Source: CAYJIL01 sp964370235
GTDB taxonomy: Bacteria; Bacteroidota; Bacteroidia; Bacteroidales; Rikenellaceae
DNA length: 12,913 bases
NCBI GenBank assembly: GCA_964370235.1
Contig: CAYJIL010000066.1
Span: 1 to 12,913, forward strand
Direction of reading: 5' to 3'
Below, one piece after another: positions 1 to 7,123 of the stretch. The notes under the pieces were generated by a model. That model did no database searches. It saw only the letters and a program-made list of their open reading frames with translations, and had not been told where the DNA came from. The position numbers were made by a program, and so were the translations under genes. The number at the start of each line of letters is the position of its first letter. The first letter of the stretch is position 1.

Positions 1-33
1 AAAAAAAAGCGATCAACATTACTGTTAATCGCT
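1..33 (-). terminator. Rho-independent terminator of the minus-strand tRNA-Val
   Basis: Read on the minus strand, the bases just after the tRNA form a 10-pair stem (AGCGATTAAC against GTTGATCGCT, one T.G wobble) with a 6-nt loop, followed by a run of eight T. It starts right after the encoded CCA of the tRNA, so it ends that transcript. The terminator after the plus-strand tRNA copy has the same plan but a different sequence. Confidence 0.85.
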
Positions 34-37
34 TTGG

Positions 38-112
38 TGGGAGCAAAGGGAGTCGAACCCCTGACCCTCTGCTTGTAAGGCAGATGCTCTAAACCAACTG
101 AGCTATGCTCCC
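38..112 (-). tRNA. tRNA-Val (anticodon UAC), copy with encoded CCA
   Basis: This is a 75-nt cloverleaf. The acceptor stem GGGAGCA pairs with TGCTCCC, the discriminator is A, the anticodon stem TCTGC/GCAGA holds loop CTTACAA with anticodon TAC (valine codons GUA and others by wobble), and the T arm has loop TTCGACT. The three bases after the discriminator (35-37) read CCA on this strand, so the 3' end is genome-encoded. The gene is base-for-base identical to the plus-strand copy at 1867-1941, which lacks CCA. It has its own promoter upstream and a terminator directly downstream. Confidence 0.97.
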
Positions 113-124
113 TCAATTGCAATG

Positions 125-155
125 CAAAGGTAGCGCAAATTTTTTAACTTGCAAA
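125..155 (-). promoter_or_regulatory. Promoter of the minus-strand tRNA-Val
   Basis: On the minus strand TTTG (152-155), exactly 19 nt, then TACCTTTG (125-132). This matches the Bacteroidetes housekeeping sigma consensus of a -33 TTTG and a -7 TAnnTTTG. The mature tRNA 5' end lies 12 nt beyond the -7 box, leaving a short 5' leader for RNase P. Confidence 0.85.
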
Positions 156-215
156 TTTTTGAGTGATAATTTTTGCAATTTTTTTTCGCTTCTTTGCTAA
201 GCTATTGATTTTGAG

Positions 216-1241
216 TTATAGGTTGCGGATCTTTTTTTCCCACTCCCATGAACTCTTTAGTGTTTGTTCGATGCTATTTTGTGCTTTCCATCCCAAAACT
301 TCGTTTGCAAGAGTTGTGTCTGCCCACACCTTTTCTACATCACCACTACGGCGAGGTGCAATTTTGTGATTCACCTTGACACCGTTCACGCTCTCGAAAC
401 CATTAATAAGCTCTAGTACCGAAACCGGAACACCAGTGCCAATATTAAATATCTCGTAATTCTTTTCAGCCTTCTTTTCAATTAATCGAGAAATTGCAGC
501 TACGTGTGCTTTTGCAAGGTCTACTACATCAATATAGTCTCTTAGTGCCGAACCATCGGGTGTGTTGTAATCGTCTCCAAAAACACTAAGCACCTCTCTA
601 ACTCCAGCAGCTGTTTGTGTAATGAATGGTACAAGGTTGTTAGGTACTCCTTTTGGAAGTTCGCCAATTAGTGCCGACTCGTGCGCACCTATTGGGTTAA
701 AGTAACGTAGTGCAATAGCTCTAATTCCGCCAGCTGTTGCTACTGTTACGTCCTCTAGTATATCCTCGCCAATTTGCTTTGTGCTACCATAAGGCGATGT
801 AGCTTTTTGGCGTGGTGTAGCCTCAGTTGCAGGAAGCTCTTCGGGCTGTCCATATACGGTTGCCGACGATGAGAACACAACGTTCTGTACTCCTGCCTCA
901 CCCATAAGGTCTAGTAGGCACACTAGCGAATCAAGATTATTGCGGTAGTATTTTAGTGGTTGCTCGACAGATTCGCCCACTGCTTTAAATGCTGCAAAGT
1001 GAATTACTGCATCGATACTATACCTTTTAAACAAAGGCGCAAACTGCTCTCTGTTTGTACAGTCTACTTGGCAGAACTCTACCTTTGTGCCTGTGATTGT
1101 CTCGATGCCTTCGATCGAAGATATAGATGAGTTAGAAAGATCATCTGCAATTACTACGTTGTAACCTGCTTGAATAAGCTCCACGGCAGTGTGTGAACCA
1201 ATATATCCTGCACCACCAGTGACAAGTACTGTCTTGTTCAT
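216..1241 (-). CDS. galE: UDP-glucose 4-epimerase GalE
   Basis: It interconverts UDP-galactose and UDP-glucose (and in some enzymes the N-acetyl forms) in the cytoplasm, as part of the Leloir pathway and of sugar supply for surface polysaccharides. The 341-residue protein is full length for the family. Visible signatures are the NAD-binding GGAGYIGSH at 9-17, the SSSATVYG strand with the active-site serine at 124-131, the catalytic Y151-x3-K155 pair, LRYFNPIGAHES at 178-189, NNLVPFI at 201-207, RDYIDVVDLAKAH at 234-246 and the sugar-binding RRSGDVEKVWAD at 297-308. It is divergent from rplS across a 226-bp spacer and has no gene partner on its strand. The ATG at 1241 gives the Rossmann fold its normal short lead-in of two residues. 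No strong terminator follows it before the tRNA promoter. Confidence 0.97.
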   Translation of the reverse strand: MNKTVLVTGGAGYIGSHTAVELIQAGYNVVIADDLSNSSISSIEGIETITGTKVEFCQVDCTNREQFAPLFKRYSIDAVIHFAAFKAVGESVEQPLKYYRNNLDSLVCLLDLMGEAGVQNVVFSSSATVYGQPEELPATEATPRQKATSPYGSTKQIGEDILEDVTVATAGGIRAIALRYFNPIGAHESALIGELPKGVPNNLVPFITQTAAGVREVLSVFGDDYNTPDGSALRDYIDVVDLAKAHVAAISRLIEKKAEKNYEIFNIGTGVPVSVLELINGFESVNGVKVNHKIAPRRSGDVEKVWADTTLANEVLGWKAQNSIEQTLKSSWEWEKKIRNL

Positions 1242-1278
1242 ATCGTTTTATTTTAAGTTTATTTTGTGTGTTAGCTTA

Positions 1279-1286
1279 CAAATATA
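1279..1286 (-). promoter_or_regulatory. Probable galE -7 box
   Basis: The minus strand reads TATATTTG, a match to the Bacteroidetes -7 consensus TAnnTTTG, about 37 nt before the galE ATG. I see no clear -33 TTTG at the expected distance, so this is a weaker promoter call than its neighbours. Confidence 0.5.
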
Positions 1287-1354
1287 AGATAAAAAAATGT
1301 GAGGTTGCTACTTTGTGCTCAAAATGTTTTTTTGTCATAAATAATTCATAATAA

Positions 1355-1385
1355 TTTGTGATAATAAAAATTATTCTTACCTTTG
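1355..1385 (+). promoter_or_regulatory. rplS (and tRNA-Val) promoter
   Basis: TTTG (1355-1358), a 19-nt spacer, then TACCTTTG (1378-1385) is a full match to the Bacteroidetes -33/-7 promoter. It leaves an untranslated leader of roughly 78 nt before the rplS ATG. The leader holds GGAAT and ATTCC arms that could pair across about 30 nt; ribosomal protein leaders often regulate their own genes, but I cannot identify a known fold here. Confidence 0.85.
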
Positions 1386-1467
1386 CACCCATTCAAGATG
1401 TAGGAATCTCTTGTGTGAGCTTAGGTATCCGCAATATTCCGCATATAATTTAATAGTTAAAGCTATC

Positions 1468-1830
1468 ATGGAAAATTTAATTAAAATTGCCAGCGCGTCT
1501 ATGAACGTGAAGGTAGACCACCCAGAGTTTAAGAGTGGTGATACTATCACAGTAACAATCAAAATTCGCGAGGGTAACAAAGAGCGTTATCAGAACTTTC
1601 GTGGTGTTGTAATCCAGAGAAGAGGCGAGGGTCTTACACAGACTTTCACAATCCGTAAAATCTCTGACAACATCGGTGTAGAGAGAATCTTCCCAATTAA
1701 CTCTCCAACTATCGAGTCTATCGAGGTTAACAAGCGTGGTGTTGTACGTCGTGCACGTATCTTCTACTACCGTGAACTTAAAGGTAAGAAGGCTCGTATC
1801 AAAGAGAGAAAGAGAATTTCTACAAAATAG
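1468..1830 (+). CDS. rplS: 50S ribosomal protein L19
   Basis: This is a structural protein of the large ribosomal subunit that lies at the interface with the 30S subunit. The 120-residue protein matches bacterial L19 throughout: the early KSGDTITVTIKIREG strand region (23-37), the FRGVVIQRRGEG motif (44-55), FTIRKIS (60-66), GVERIFPINSP (70-80), and the basic tail with RRARIFYYRELKGKKARIKER. The frame stays open upstream to 1411, but those 19 extra codons encode no L19-like sequence, so the ATG at 1468 (MENLIKIAS) is chosen. Transcription probably continues through a hairpin into tRNA-Val. It is divergent from galE. Confidence 0.98.
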   Translation: MENLIKIASASMNVKVDHPEFKSGDTITVTIKIREGNKERYQNFRGVVIQRRGEGLTQTFTIRKISDNIGVERIFPINSPTIESIEVNKRGVVRRARIFYYRELKGKKARIKERKRISTK

Positions 1831-1838
1831 ATATTTCA

Positions 1839-1860
1839 ACCGCCTACCTAGGTGGGCGGT
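1839..1860 (+). promoter_or_regulatory. Hairpin between rplS and tRNA-Val, no T-tract
   Basis: ACCGCCTAC, loop CTAG, GTGGGCGGT forms a 9-pair, GC-rich stem with one T.G wobble. It begins 8 nt after the rplS stop and ends 6 nt before the tRNA. No T run follows, so it does not look like an intrinsic terminator, and no TAnnTTTG promoter lies between it and the tRNA. It more likely caps the 3' end of the rplS mRNA after the tRNA is cut out by RNase P or an RNase E/G-type enzyme. Confidence 0.6.
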
Positions 1861-1866
1861 AACTAT

Positions 1867-1941
1867 GGGAGCATAGCTCAGTTGGTTTAGAGCATCTGCC
1901 TTACAAGCAGAGGGTCAGGGGTTCGACTCCCTTTGCTCCCA
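1867..1941 (+). tRNA. tRNA-Val (anticodon UAC), copy without encoded CCA
   Basis: The sequence is identical over all 75 nt to the minus-strand copy at 38-112, with the same 7-pair acceptor stem, anticodon TAC and discriminator A. After the discriminator the genome reads CAAAA rather than CCA, so this copy needs a CCA-adding enzyme. It has no recognisable promoter of its own and is likely co-transcribed with rplS, which ends 36 nt upstream. Confidence 0.97.
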
Positions 1942-1950
1942 CAAAAAAAA

Positions 1951-1983
1951 GACGATAAACATTGTGTTTGTCGTCTTTTTTTT
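1951..1983 (+). terminator. Terminator of the rplS-tRNA-Val transcript
   Basis: GACGATAAAC, loop ATTGT, GTTTGTCGTC gives a 10-pair stem with one T.G wobble, followed by a run of eight T. An A run precedes the stem, so it could also work on the opposite strand, though nothing there needs it. Confidence 0.85.
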
Positions 1984-2031
1984 GGCTGTAACGTCAATTA
2001 TTTCAAAAATATACCTAATATCTTCCAAAAA

Positions 2032-2062
2032 TTGTGTAATGATTTTTTATTAACTACCTTTG
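2032..2062 (+). promoter_or_regulatory. rng-mfd operon promoter
   Basis: TTG (2032-2034), a 20-nt spacer, then TACCTTTG (2055-2062) fits the Bacteroidetes promoter consensus. The predicted start site is a few bases further on, giving a leader of about 100 nt before the rng ATG at 2168. Confidence 0.75.
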
Positions 2063-2066
2063 TGAA

Positions 2067-2167
2067 GTTATTGTGCCAAATTTTGCTTTGGCTTATGCGC
2101 TACCCTCTTTTTGTGAGAGGGGGCGATTTGGTGCATTTTATCATATGATACATTTAGTTCACATACA
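2067..2167 (+). promoter_or_regulatory. Structured 5' leader of rng
   Basis: Three pairings can be drawn. A local hairpin joins GCCAAA (2075-2080) to TTTGGC (2087-2092). A long-range stem of 10 pairs, two of them G.U, joins 2072-2081 to 2126-2135. An inner hairpin CCCTCT/AGAGGG (2103-2108 with 2116-2121, 7-nt loop) fits inside the long-range stem. The first two share the same left arm and exclude each other, so the leader could switch between two folds. In E. coli the rne mRNA is autoregulated by RNase E through its 5' leader; a similar role here is inference. Confidence 0.5.
2095..2148 (+). CDS. Candidate 17-codon upstream ORF in the rng leader
   Basis: It would encode MRYPLFVRGGDLVHFII. 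It runs through the CCCTCT/AGAGGG hairpin, so its translation would alter the leader fold. Its TGA overlaps the ATG of the next mini-ORF as ATGA. There is no clear Shine-Dalgarno sequence, but that is common in this phylum. It may be a chance frame. Confidence 0.22.
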   Translation: MRYPLFVRGGDLVHFII

Positions 2168-2171
2168 ATGA
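2145..2171 (+). CDS. Candidate 8-codon upstream ORF overlapping the rng start
   Basis: It would encode MIHLVHIQ. Its ATG overlaps the stop of the 17-codon ORF (ATGA at 2145-2148) and its TGA overlaps the rng ATG (ATGA at 2168-2171). The arrangement would allow coupled reinitiation into rng. The function is inferred from geometry alone. Confidence 0.2.
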   Translation: MIHLVHIQ

Positions 2172-3775
2172 ATAAAGAGGTAGTTATACACCTATCAGAA
2201 AAATATATAAATATAGCTCTACTAGAGGATGGTCTCTTGATGGAACTTATTAAGGAGGAAGTTACTGGCGGTTTTTCTGTCGGCGATATCTTCATGGGCA
2301 AAGTGCGCAAGACCATGACTGGTCTTAACGCTGCTTTTGTCTCGATTGGTCACGAGAAGGATGCATTTTTGCACTACCAAGATTTGGGAGCTAACTACAA
2401 ATCGCTACAAAAGCTAACCGATTCTCTGCAAAAGAAAAAGAATATCGATTTTCAGACAATGCGCAAAGGTGAGCCTACGGCTAAAGATGGTAAGATAAAC
2501 ACTGTCTTGAACCCGGGTCAAAGCATTATGGTGCAAATCATCAAAGAATCAATCTCGACAAAAGGCCCACGTCTAAGCTCCGAAATATCGCTTACGGGTC
2601 GCCATGTTGTAATGATGCCTTTTGGTAGCAAAATTTCGGTTTCTCAAAAAATACGCTCTGCCGAAGAGCGCAAGCGTCTAAAGGCAATTGTAGCCGAAGT
2701 GTTACCACCAAATTTTAGCGTTATAATTCGTACTGCAGCGCGTGACAAGAGCGAGGCCGAGATACGTGCCGATATTGAGTCGCTTGTTAAAAAGTGGGAC
2801 GATGTCATGGCTCGCACTCGTGGTGCTAATGTTCCATCGCTACTAATTAGCGAGCAGAGTCGTGCAAAAACCATCTTCCGAGATTTGTTGAACGACTCGT
2901 TTAGCAATATTTGGGTAGATAATCCTGCAATTATGCAGGAGGTAAAGGAGTATATTGGTCAAATATATCCCGACAAAGAGCGTATTGTTAAACAATATAA
3001 AGGTACAGTCCCCATCTTCGATAATTTTGATATTACTCGACAGATTAAAGGACAGTTTGGTAAGTTAGTGCCATTCCAGCGCAAATCATACATGATTATT
3101 GAGCACACCGAGGCTCTTCATGTTATAGATATAAATTCGGGTCCTAGAGTACGTAATGCCGAGAGTCAAGAGGCTATTGCGCTCGAAGTCAACCTTAACG
3201 CAGTGCCACACATCGCTCGCCAATTGAGATTGAGAGATATGGGAGGTATTATCGTAATCGACTTTATCGACTTTAGAAAAGGCGAAAATAAAGAAAAGCT
3301 ACTTCAGGCAATGAAAGAGGCGATGGCACAAGATCGTGCACGTCACACTATCTTGCCACTCACCAAGTTTGGCCTTATGCAGATCACTCGTCAGAGGGTG
3401 CGACCGCTAGCCAAAATTGAGAGCATGGAGCAATGCCCTACTTGTAGAGGCACGGGCGAAATAACACCAGCAATTTTGTTTGATAGCGAAATCGAACAAC
3501 AAATCGAGCACTTTGTTACCGAGCAAGAGTGTCGCTACATTAAGGTAGAGCTACACCCCTACCTAGCTGCATTCTTTACTCGTGGTATTATATCGCACAG
3601 GCTAAAAATGATGTTCAAATATCGTTGTTACATAAAGATTGTGCCAAACGAGTCGATGGGCTTTGTAAATGCTAGATATTTTGATTCTAGCGGCTCTGAG
3701 CTATGTTCGCACTCTTTGTTTGATAACGAAATAGACATCGATCAATACCAAGAGATAGACACCTCAGAACTTTAG
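2168..3775 (+). CDS. rng: Ribonuclease G/E family endoribonuclease
   Basis: It cuts single-stranded RNA in mRNA decay and in rRNA and tRNA processing in the cytoplasm. The 535-residue protein fits the short RNase G type, with no long RNase E-like C-terminal scaffold. Visible features are an S1 RNA-binding domain from about residue 37 to 125, interrupted by a lysine-rich insertion around 85-112; the 5'-sensor region with R188-T189; the catalytic metal ligands D321 (HVIDINSG) and D365 (IVIDFIDF); and the zinc-link CPTC at 423-426. The ATG at 2168 gives the usual short N-terminus before strand IHLSEKYINIALLEDG. It leads an operon with mfd, whose ATG follows 11 bp after the TAG. The upstream leader suggests regulation of its own expression. 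Confidence 0.95.
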   Translation: MNKEVVIHLSEKYINIALLEDGLLMELIKEEVTGGFSVGDIFMGKVRKTMTGLNAAFVSIGHEKDAFLHYQDLGANYKSLQKLTDSLQKKKNIDFQTMRKGEPTAKDGKINTVLNPGQSIMVQIIKESISTKGPRLSSEISLTGRHVVMMPFGSKISVSQKIRSAEERKRLKAIVAEVLPPNFSVIIRTAARDKSEAEIRADIESLVKKWDDVMARTRGANVPSLLISEQSRAKTIFRDLLNDSFSNIWVDNPAIMQEVKEYIGQIYPDKERIVKQYKGTVPIFDNFDITRQIKGQFGKLVPFQRKSYMIIEHTEALHVIDINSGPRVRNAESQEAIALEVNLNAVPHIARQLRLRDMGGIIVIDFIDFRKGENKEKLLQAMKEAMAQDRARHTILPLTKFGLMQITRQRVRPLAKIESMEQCPTCRGTGEITPAILFDSEIEQQIEHFVTEQECRYIKVELHPYLAAFFTRGIISHRLKMMFKYRCYIKIVPNESMGFVNARYFDSSGSELCSHSLFDNEIDIDQYQEIDTSEL

Positions 3776-3786
3776 ACAAATTTGAG

Positions 3787-6700
3787 ATGGGAGAGAATCC
3801 ATTAATAGGGCTATTCTCGCAATCTGCCCCACAGCAGGCACTTGCCAAGAGCACGAGTCGAGAGCTTTCGATAAGAGGGCTTGTCGGCTCTTCGTTGGCG
3901 GTTGCTATTGCTACCCACTTTAGTAAAAAGGGTGGTTACCAGCTAGTTATTAGCGAGAGTGCACAGCAGTGCGCATACCTTTATAACGATATTGCCAACC
4001 TAATAGGCGAAAAGGGAGTATTTATGCTCCCATCGGCATATAAAAAATCTATACTTTTTGGAACGTTAGACGAGTCGGCGCAAGTACAGCGCACGGCTCT
4101 TTTGGCATATCTAGGTGCAGCCAATCAAGGCGCTATTATATGCACCTACCCCGAGGCATTGATAGAGTCGCTTGCCACAATGAGCGATTTATCTAGTGGC
4201 TCAATCTCAATTAGCGTTGGCGAAAAGTTATCTACCAAATTTTTGCAAGACACACTACACGAATATGGTTTTACAAAGGTAGATTTTGTGCATCGCCCGG
4301 GGCAGTATGCCCTGCGAGGAAGTATTGTAGATATATTTTCCTACTCAAATAACCATCCATATCGAGTCGACATGTTCTCCGATGAGGTTGACTCAATTCG
4401 TATTTTTGATATTAACTCTCAGCTCTCGGTTCAAAAACTAGAGCGCATAGACATTGTCGCATCGCTAGACGAGGGTAGGGCAGTGGGTGTTTCTATTATC
4501 GAGTTGCTTTTATCTGCCTCACAAGAGTCTACTTTGTGGACTAAGGGGATGGATCAAATTATCGAGAGAATAAAAGCACTTCGAGTTAAGCTAATAAAAG
4601 CTGTAAACGAAGACCAGACAAAACGTCAATTGCTCGATAGTACTGTTGGGCTAAAAGACATAGAGGAATCGGCATCGAAAATGCGACGTTTCTCTTTGCA
4701 AGAGGAGCTAGCTGCCGAGGTTATAACCTTTGGGACTACACCGCAGCCAGCATTTAATAAAAACTTTGAGTTGCTGTGTGCCAACTTGGCAGAAAATAGC
4801 CTTGCTGGCATCAAGAATTATATAATTACCGAAAACAAGGCACAAATCGAGAGGCTCGAGAATATCTTTAGCTCGATAGGCGAGGGGCAAATATACTTTG
4901 AGAATCTTTCGACAACACTACATCAAGGCTTTATTAGCCAAGATATTAAGTGTGCACTATATACCGATCACCAAATTTTTGAGCGTCACCATCGCTACTC
5001 TAGTCGCAACGAACTACCCAAGAGTGCGGCTATAACTATTGCCGAACTAGAGGCATTGCGCCCGGGCGACTATGTTGTTCACATCGATCATGGTGTGGGT
5101 AAGTATGGTGGTTTGATGAAATCTCGTGAGGGCGACAAAGTGCACGATGTAGTAAAGATTGTCTATCTTAACGATGATATACTACTTGTAAATGTGCACT
5201 CACTGCACAAAATATCAAAGTATCGAGACAAGGACGATATGCCCCCTAAGCTAAATCGCTTGGGTTCTCCGTCGTGGAATAAGCTAAAGAACAATGCCAA
5301 GAGCAAGATCAAAGATATTGCGGCAGACCTTATAAAATTATATGCCGAGCGCAAATCACAGAGTGGCTTTGCATTCTCGCCCGATAGCTATTTGCAAACC
5401 GAGCTAGAGGCATCGTTTATTTATGAAGATACGCCCGACCAGCAAAAGGTAACCGAACAGGTGAAAGGTGACATGGAGCTAGCCATTCCTATGGATAGAC
5501 TAGTGTGTGGAGATGTGGGCTTTGGTAAAACCGAAATTGCTATTCGTGCAGCCTTTAAGGCTGCTACCGATGGCAAACAAGTGGCGGTGTTAGTGCCTAC
5601 AACGGTGCTTGCGCTACAACACTATCGCTCTTTTACTAAGCGTCTCAAAGAGTTTCCTGTTACCGTAGAGCAACTTTCGCGTGTGCGCACGGCAGGTCAA
5701 ACAAAAGAGATACTTGCTCGCCTCGAAAAGGGCGAAATCGACATCTTGATTGGTACGCACAAAATTTTGGGCAAAACAGTAGTGTTCAAAGATTTGGGTA
5801 TGCTCATCATCGATGAGGAGCAAAAGTTTGGTGTTTCGAGCAAAGAGAAACTTCGTCAACTTCGCCAAAATATAGACACTCTTACACTTACAGCTACTCC
5901 GATACCTCGTACTCTGCAGTTTTCGCTGCTAGGTGCACGAGATTTATCTATCATAAAAACCCCACCACCCAACCGCCAAAGTGTAGACACACAGGTTCTA
6001 CCGTTTAGCGTTGGGCTTATTGCCGAGGCTATTGAGGCCGAAATGGAGCGTGGCGGTCAAACATACTTCATTCACAACCGTGTGCAGTCTATCGAGCATA
6101 TGGCATCTATCATATCGTCGGTTGTACCTTCGGCACGCATTGCCATAGGTCATGGCCAAATGCCAGCCGAGAAGCTAGAGCGTGTGATGATGGACTTTAT
6201 ATATGGCGAGTATGATGTACTGCTTGCTACTACTATAATTGAGTCGGGAATTGATATTCCATCGGCAAATACAATCATAATTAACGATGCACAAAACTTT
6301 GGCCTTAGCGACCTACACCAGTTGCGTGGTCGTGTGGGGCGCACCAACAAAAAGGCATATTGCTATTTGTTGACTCCCGAAGAGGGGCTTTTGTCCGATG
6401 CATCGCAGCGTAGATTAACTACAATCGAAGATTTTAGCGAGCTAGGTTCGGGTTTCAATATTGCAATGCAAGATTTAGATATTAGAGGTGCAGGCAACCT
6501 TTTGGGTGGCGAGCAGAGTGGTTTTATAACCCAAATAGGCTATGAAACCTATCAGCAAATATTGCAAGAGGCGGTTATGGAGCTACGTGAGCAGATGCAC
6601 GAAGAGCTAAAAGAGATCTTGCCACAGGGCGAGAGCCAAAAGCATCACTATGTTACCAGCTGCCAGCTCGATACCGATATCGAGGCATCTATCCCCGATA

Positions 6701-7119
6701 GTTACTGCCCAAGTGTTACCGAGAAAATTCGCCTATATAAGCGCATAAATAATGTTACTTCGCAGGACGAAATGCAGCGCTTTATGAGCGAATTAAGCGA
6801 CCGTTTTGGTGTTATCCCAACACCAACGATGGAGCTTTTGCAGCTTGTCGTTCTTCGTAATATGGCAATAGAGTTGGCCTTTGAGAAGGTAATTCTCAAG
6901 AACGGATATTTAATTCTACACTTTATATCGCAACCACAAAACTCATATTACTCTAGCGAGCAGTTCCGCCGCACAATAGAGTATGTACAAACCCTAGATG
7001 GTGGCCGATTCAAGATGAAAAACAAAGATGGCAAATTCTTTATCTCGATAGCCAAAGTGCCAACATCGGCAAAGGCAAAAGAGATATTATCTAAATTTGC
7101 GACAGCAATATTGTCCTAG
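3787..7119 (+). CDS. mfd: Transcription-repair coupling factor Mfd
   Basis: This ATP-driven DNA translocase pushes stalled RNA polymerase off DNA lesions and recruits UvrA for nucleotide excision repair. At 1110 residues it is near the usual size. In order: a UvrB-like N-terminal module (about 1-390, including HRPGQYALRGSIVDIF near 169-184), an RNA-polymerase-interacting domain opening with GDYVVHIDHGVGKYGG at 427-442, Walker A GDVGFGKT at 575-582, DEEQ at 676-679, motif III TATPIPR at 702-708, motif VI QLRGRVGR at 845-852 followed by the translocation segment, and a C-terminal regulatory domain after about 960. All catalytic motifs are intact, in contrast to priA in the same window. It lies 11 bp after rng, so the two are probably one transcript. 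It converges on the MBOAT gene with only 4 bp between stop codons. Confidence 0.97.
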   Translation: MGENPLIGLFSQSAPQQALAKSTSRELSIRGLVGSSLAVAIATHFSKKGGYQLVISESAQQCAYLYNDIANLIGEKGVFMLPSAYKKSILFGTLDESAQVQRTALLAYLGAANQGAIICTYPEALIESLATMSDLSSGSISISVGEKLSTKFLQDTLHEYGFTKVDFVHRPGQYALRGSIVDIFSYSNNHPYRVDMFSDEVDSIRIFDINSQLSVQKLERIDIVASLDEGRAVGVSIIELLLSASQESTLWTKGMDQIIERIKALRVKLIKAVNEDQTKRQLLDSTVGLKDIEESASKMRRFSLQEELAAEVITFGTTPQPAFNKNFELLCANLAENSLAGIKNYIITENKAQIERLENIFSSIGEGQIYFENLSTTLHQGFISQDIKCALYTDHQIFERHHRYSSRNELPKSAAITIAELEALRPGDYVVHIDHGVGKYGGLMKSREGDKVHDVVKIVYLNDDILLVNVHSLHKISKYRDKDDMPPKLNRLGSPSWNKLKNNAKSKIKDIAADLIKLYAERKSQSGFAFSPDSYLQTELEASFIYEDTPDQQKVTEQVKGDMELAIPMDRLVCGDVGFGKTEIAIRAAFKAATDGKQVAVLVPTTVLALQHYRSFTKRLKEFPVTVEQLSRVRTAGQTKEILARLEKGEIDILIGTHKILGKTVVFKDLGMLIIDEEQKFGVSSKEKLRQLRQNIDTLTLTATPIPRTLQFSLLGARDLSIIKTPPPNRQSVDTQVLPFSVGLIAEAIEAEMERGGQTYFIHNRVQSIEHMASIISSVVPSARIAIGHGQMPAEKLERVMMDFIYGEYDVLLATTIIESGIDIPSANTIIINDAQNFGLSDLHQLRGRVGRTNKKAYCYLLTPEEGLLSDASQRRLTTIEDFSELGSGFNIAMQDLDIRGAGNLLGGEQSGFITQIGYETYQQILQEAVMELREQMHEELKEILPQGESQKHHYVTSCQLDTDIEASIPDSYCPSVTEKIRLYKRINNVTSQDEMQRFMSELSDRFGVIPTPTMELLQLVVLRNMAIELAFEKVILKNGYLILHFISQPQNSYYSSEQFRRTIEYVQTLDGGRFKMKNKDGKFFISIAKVPTSAKAKEILSKFATAILS

Positions 7120-7123
7120 ATTA

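Noticed and set aside
149..178. TTGCAAA-N16-TTTGCAA inverted repeat after galE
   Set aside because: It has no T run for a terminator and is very AT-rich. One arm overlaps the -33 box of the tRNA promoter, so it is probably incidental.
163..369. 68-codon plus-strand frame over the galE 3' end
   Set aside because: It is mostly antisense to galE, has low-complexity content at its start, and has no promoter.
1411..1467. N-terminal extension of L19 from the ATG at 1411
   Set aside because: The 19 extra residues do not resemble L19, and the normal L19 start is at 1468.
1477..1839. 120-codon minus-strand frame opposite rplS
   Set aside because: It is fully antisense to a well-conserved ribosomal protein gene, has no family resemblance and has no promoter.
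4081..5100. CTAG tetranucleotide seems frequent (seven in this stretch by eye)
   Set aside because: This is about twice a rough base-composition expectation, but it follows from Leu CTA codons before Glu or Asp. One stretch counted by eye is not enough for a claim.
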